Shown here piece after piece: positions 23,501 to 25,042 of a stretch of 25,042 nucleotides of DNA. A program made the position numbers and the translations under genes. The stretch comes from DASSNR01 sp036278935 (GTDB lineage Bacteria > Gemmatimonadota > Gemmatimonadetes > Gemmatimonadales > Gemmatimonadaceae). The stretch is from contig DASUKA010000163.1 of assembly GCA_036278935.1 (NCBI GenBank), positions 1 through 25,042 of the forward strand, read 5' to 3'. How positions within the stretch are numbered: the stretch's first letter is position 1; every line of letters starts with the position of its first letter. The notes beneath the pieces were generated by a model. It was not told the origin of the DNA and ran no database searches. It saw nothing but the letters and a program-made list of their open reading frames with translations.

Positions 23501-23719
23501 CTTGGCATGGAGCTCGTGCGCGACCGCGACACACTGGAGCCGGCGCGCGAGGACGCCGCGTTTCTCGTCAACCGGATGCGCGAGGAAGGGATCCTCCTTG
23601 GCACCGATGGCCCGTATCACAACGTGGTGAAGATCCGTCCGCCGATGCCCTTCGATGAAGCCGATGCCGATCGGCTGGTGGAGACGTTCGAGCGGATCAT
23701 CGGCGATATCGGCGCGTGA
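20579..23719 (+). CDS. Three-domain fusion: APH-type kinase, M23 peptidase-like domain, class-III PLP phospholyase/aminotransferase
   Basis: The protein has 1046 residues in one frame. Residues ~1-330 are an aminoglycoside-phosphotransferase-fold kinase, with catalytic loop HNDVNDHN (H203-N210, base D205) and metal-binding D244 in DFGD. Residues ~430-600 are an M23/LytM-like domain with both zinc motifs intact: HIGLD (H474, D478) and HLH (H565, H567). Residues ~625-1046 are a class-III PLP fold: NSGSEANELALRLAR, DGAYHGHT, DEVQTGLGR, and PLP lysine K887 in MGKPLGNG. No signal peptide is seen, so it should be cytoplasmic. The kinase resembles hydroxylysine kinase (AGPHD1) and the PLP part resembles the ammoniophospholyases AGXT2L1/PHYKPL. 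I infer phosphorylation of an amino alcohol, then elimination of phosphate and ammonia. It may instead be a true aminotransferase. The role of the M23 domain is unknown. Confidence 0.88.
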   Translation: MLDHAPRFDARFAAALARDRYGVDATASALPSERDQNFLLQTGAGERFVLRIANALERPEMIEAQQRAMAHVAARLPLCARVLPTTQGAPASEVAAPDGRRHLAWMVSYLPGVPLATVRDRSPELLQDIGRTVAALSGALQDFDHAAIHREFHWDLMRALATIREYRPLITDSELGRSIDALLARCERHVSPLLPVLHRSAIHNDVNDHNLLVSAPGERSPGGAPSAQHGARRCGHREVTGILDFGDMVYGCTVADLAVATAYVLLEAPDPLAAAAHVVRGYHAAFPLHDAELSALFGLMTLRLCLSACLAAHQERQQPANAYLDISQRAVRATLPRLARVPFGLAEAVFREACGLEPVAASARVRSWLRAHTAAFAPVLGIDLHTESPLVLDLSVGSPLVGADASENTEPDLTRRITGAMRDAGTRIALGRYDEPRLLYVAPAFRIGGGDEGGGATAVDAPSLAMDAEWRTIHIGLDLFADAGTPVCAPMPGTVHAVADNPAPLDYGPVIVLRHTTDDGTEFFTLYGHLSRESLQHIHAGQPVMRGQQIATLGAPNENGGWTPHLHMQIITDLLELGCDFPGVAPASQRAVWRSLSPDPNLIVGVPADRLPPAPPSDATVLERRRKLVGRNLSISYDQPLHIVRGWRQYLFDGTGRRYLDAYNNVPHVGHAHPYVVRAGQRQMALLNTNTRYLSSLRIEYVERLTQTLPEPLRVCYLVNSGSEANELALRLARAHTGARDVIVLDGAYHGHTTTLIDASPYKHAGPGGAGAPDWVHVAPLPDDFRGAYKRADPQAGPRYAQHVADLVRAARERGRSLAAFLAETCPSVGGQIIPPPGYLPAVYRSVRAAGGVCIADEVQTGLGRIGTHFWAFEAQDVVPDIVVMGKPLGNGHPMAAVVTTPEIAASFDNGMEFFSTFGGNTVSCAIGLAVLDVLRDEALQAHALHVGERLLTGLRPLTQRFAIVGDVRGSGLFLGMELVRDRDTLEPAREDAAFLVNRMREEGILLGTDGPYHNVVKIRPPMPFDEADADRLVETFERIIGDIGA

Positions 23720-23723
23720 GCAG

Positions 23724-23743
23724 CCCGCCGGGGCAAGGGCGGG
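23724..23743 (+). terminator. Weak hairpin after the fusion gene
   Basis: CCCGCC (23724-23729) can pair with GGCGGG (23738-23743), a 6-bp stem starting five bases after the stop codon. There is no T-run. In sequence this GC-rich such a stem may be accidental. Confidence 0.2.
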
Positions 23744-23846
23744 GGCAGGTCTCGCGCACGCGCGTACCGGGCGCGATATTCACCGCCCGAACCGGCTTCA
23801 CCCGCTTGGTGGCCTGTGTCTCCACCCGATACCCCGGATCGCCAGC

Positions 23847-25042
23847 ATGATACGTACACCTCTTCTTATCGCTGCCAGTGCGCTGCTCGTCGCCGCGCCG
23901 CTCCGAACCGCCGCCGCGCAAACCTTCCCCACCACCGACCCGGTGATCCAGCGCATCTGGGACATGGGGATGGACAGTTCGCATACCAAGCAGCTGGCCG
24001 AGCAGCTCTTCGATTCCATAGGCCCGCGACTCACCGGCACGCCGGAGCAGAAAGCCGGCAACGACTGGCTCGTCGCCACGTACAAGTCATGGGGAATCGA
24101 CGCGCACAACGAGCAGTACGGCACCTGGCGTGGTTGGCGCCGCGGCTACTCGCACATCGACCTCGTCGCCCCGCGCGTGCGGTCGCTCGAGGGGCAGATG
24201 CTCGGCTACAGTCCTGGCACCGGCAAGAAGGACCTCACACGCACGACGATCATCCTTCCGCGCTTTGCCGACAGCACGGAGTTCGTGAAGTGGCTGCCGA
24301 ACGCGAAGGACAAGTTCATCCTCGTCTCCGCGCCGCAGCCGACCTGCCGCCCCAGTGAAGACTGGGCCACGAACGCCACGCCGGACTCGCGGGAGCGCAT
24401 GGACAGTCTTCGCGCCGCCATCAATCGCGAATGGGGCGGACGCAACGTGCGCGGCACGGGCTACAGCCTCGCGCTCGGCACCGGCGAGCTGGGATTGCGG
24501 CTGGAAGAGGCTGGTGTGGCCGGCATCATCACCTCCCGGCCGACGGACAGTTGGGGGACGATGCGCGTGTTCGAGACGTACGACAAGAAGGCGCCGGCCA
24601 TCGCGCTCAGCTGCGAGGACTACGGGCTGGTGTTCCGACTCACGAAGAACCACCAGCATCCCATGGTCACCATGAACCTGGATGCGCAGCTGCTTGGCGA
24701 GCGCCCCGTCTACAACACCATCGCGGAGATCAAGGGCACCGAGCACCCCGACCAGTACGTGATGCTCTCGGCGCACTTTGACTCGTGGGACGGCTCGTCG
24801 GGCGCCACGGACAACGGCACGGGCACGCTCACGATGCTGGAAGCGATGCGCATCCTGAAGCAGGTGTATCCCCACCCGAAGCGCACCATCCTCGTGGGCC
24901 ACTGGAGCGGGGAAGAGGAGGGCGAGGTGGGTTCCAAGGCGTTCACCGAGGATCACCCCGAAGTGCTGAAGGGACTGCAGGCGCTGTTCAACCAGGACAA
25001 CGGCACGGGGCGCATCGTGCGCATCAACGGTGGCGGGCTGCC
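23847..25042 (+). CDS. Secreted M28-family metallopeptidase, N-terminal part (3' end outside window)
   Basis: The frame from ATG 23847 is open to the window end (398 codons). It begins with a signal peptide (IRTPLLIAASALLVAAPLRTAAAQ). Residues ~40-110 resemble the M28 N-terminal region (LAEQLFDSIGPRLTGTPEQKAGNDWL). A region compatible with a PA-like insert follows (EAGVAGIITSRPTDSWGTMRVFETYD). The metal site is well preserved: H310 and D312 in AHFDSW, bridging D322 in GATDNGTG, and the catalytic/ligand glutamates in SGEEEG (E356-E358). M28 enzymes are zinc aminopeptidases or carboxypeptidases, here exported. The remainder of the catalytic domain, with the last zinc ligand, lies beyond the window. 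It follows the fusion gene by 127 bases and may be read with it. Confidence 0.9.
   Translation, partial: MIRTPLLIAASALLVAAPLRTAAAQTFPTTDPVIQRIWDMGMDSSHTKQLAEQLFDSIGPRLTGTPEQKAGNDWLVATYKSWGIDAHNEQYGTWRGWRRGYSHIDLVAPRVRSLEGQMLGYSPGTGKKDLTRTTIILPRFADSTEFVKWLPNAKDKFILVSAPQPTCRPSEDWATNATPDSRERMDSLRAAINREWGGRNVRGTGYSLALGTGELGLRLEEAGVAGIITSRPTDSWGTMRVFETYDKKAPAIALSCEDYGLVFRLTKNHQHPMVTMNLDAQLLGERPVYNTIAEIKGTEHPDQYVMLSAHFDSWDGSSGATDNGTGTLTMLEAMRILKQVYPHPKRTILVGHWSGEEEGEVGSKAFTEDHPEVLKGLQALFNQDNGTGRIVRINGGGL

Noticed and set aside
22178..23620. Minus-strand open frame of 480 codons opposite the PLP domain
   Set aside because: It is the shadow of the PLP domain on the opposite strand: arginine-rich, no family motifs, no ribosome site.

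Overview
The window is about 25 kb of very GC-rich bacterial chromosome, densely coding on both strands. I see no rRNA, tRNA, CRISPR array, transposase or phage gene. Three large permeases of the ADOP type (MacB-like, duplicated, without a fused ATPase), a PadR regulator, and secreted S10 and M28 peptidases suggest Gemmatimonadota, or less likely Acidobacteriota. This placement is inferred from gene content, not from a marker gene. No stretch longer than 300 bases lacks a gene.

Layout from left to right. (1) The 3' part of an ADOP permease (2-1009). (2) An HNH endonuclease with a long basic low-complexity N-terminus (1072-1818). (3) A two-gene arsenic operon, arsR-arsM (1893-3094), with a palindromic operator inside its promoter; a short hairpin separates it from the next, convergent pair. 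(4) On the minus strand, an NfeD-like protein followed by a flotillin (5454-3113), a membrane-microdomain pair. (5) A single MacB-like permease (5654-6901). (6) A PadR regulator with a clear promoter and operator, then a full-length ADOP permease (7045-10144). (7) A secreted S10 serine carboxypeptidase-like protein (10327-11880). (8) A 213-base gap with three strong dyads. (9) A tightly overlapping operon (12094-17109): ABC ATPase, ABC permease, and pxpB, pxpC and pxpA of the ATP-dependent 5-oxoprolinase. (10) On the minus strand, a full-length ADOP permease (20296-17600) followed by a small lipoprotein (17486-17169). (11) Divergently, a 1046-residue three-domain protein (20579-23719): APH-type kinase, M23 peptidase-like domain, and class-III PLP enzyme. 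(12) The 5' part of a secreted M28 peptidase (23847 to the window end).

How the genes may work together. The S10 and M28 enzymes would release amino acids and peptides outside the cytoplasm. PxpABC would recover 5-oxoproline as glutamate. The kinase-lyase fusion looks suited to phosphorylating an amino alcohol (hydroxylysine, ethanolamine or similar) and then eliminating ammonia and phosphate. That gives the right half a loose amino-acid and peptide scavenging theme. The left half is about stress and envelope functions (arsenic methylation, flotillin/NfeD, PadR/ADOP).

The most interesting items are the kinase-M23-PLP fusion, the near-identical promoter layout of the PadR gene and the distant PadR-less ADOP gene, the coupling of an ABC exporter to 5-oxoprolinase genes, and the structured gap at 11881-12093.
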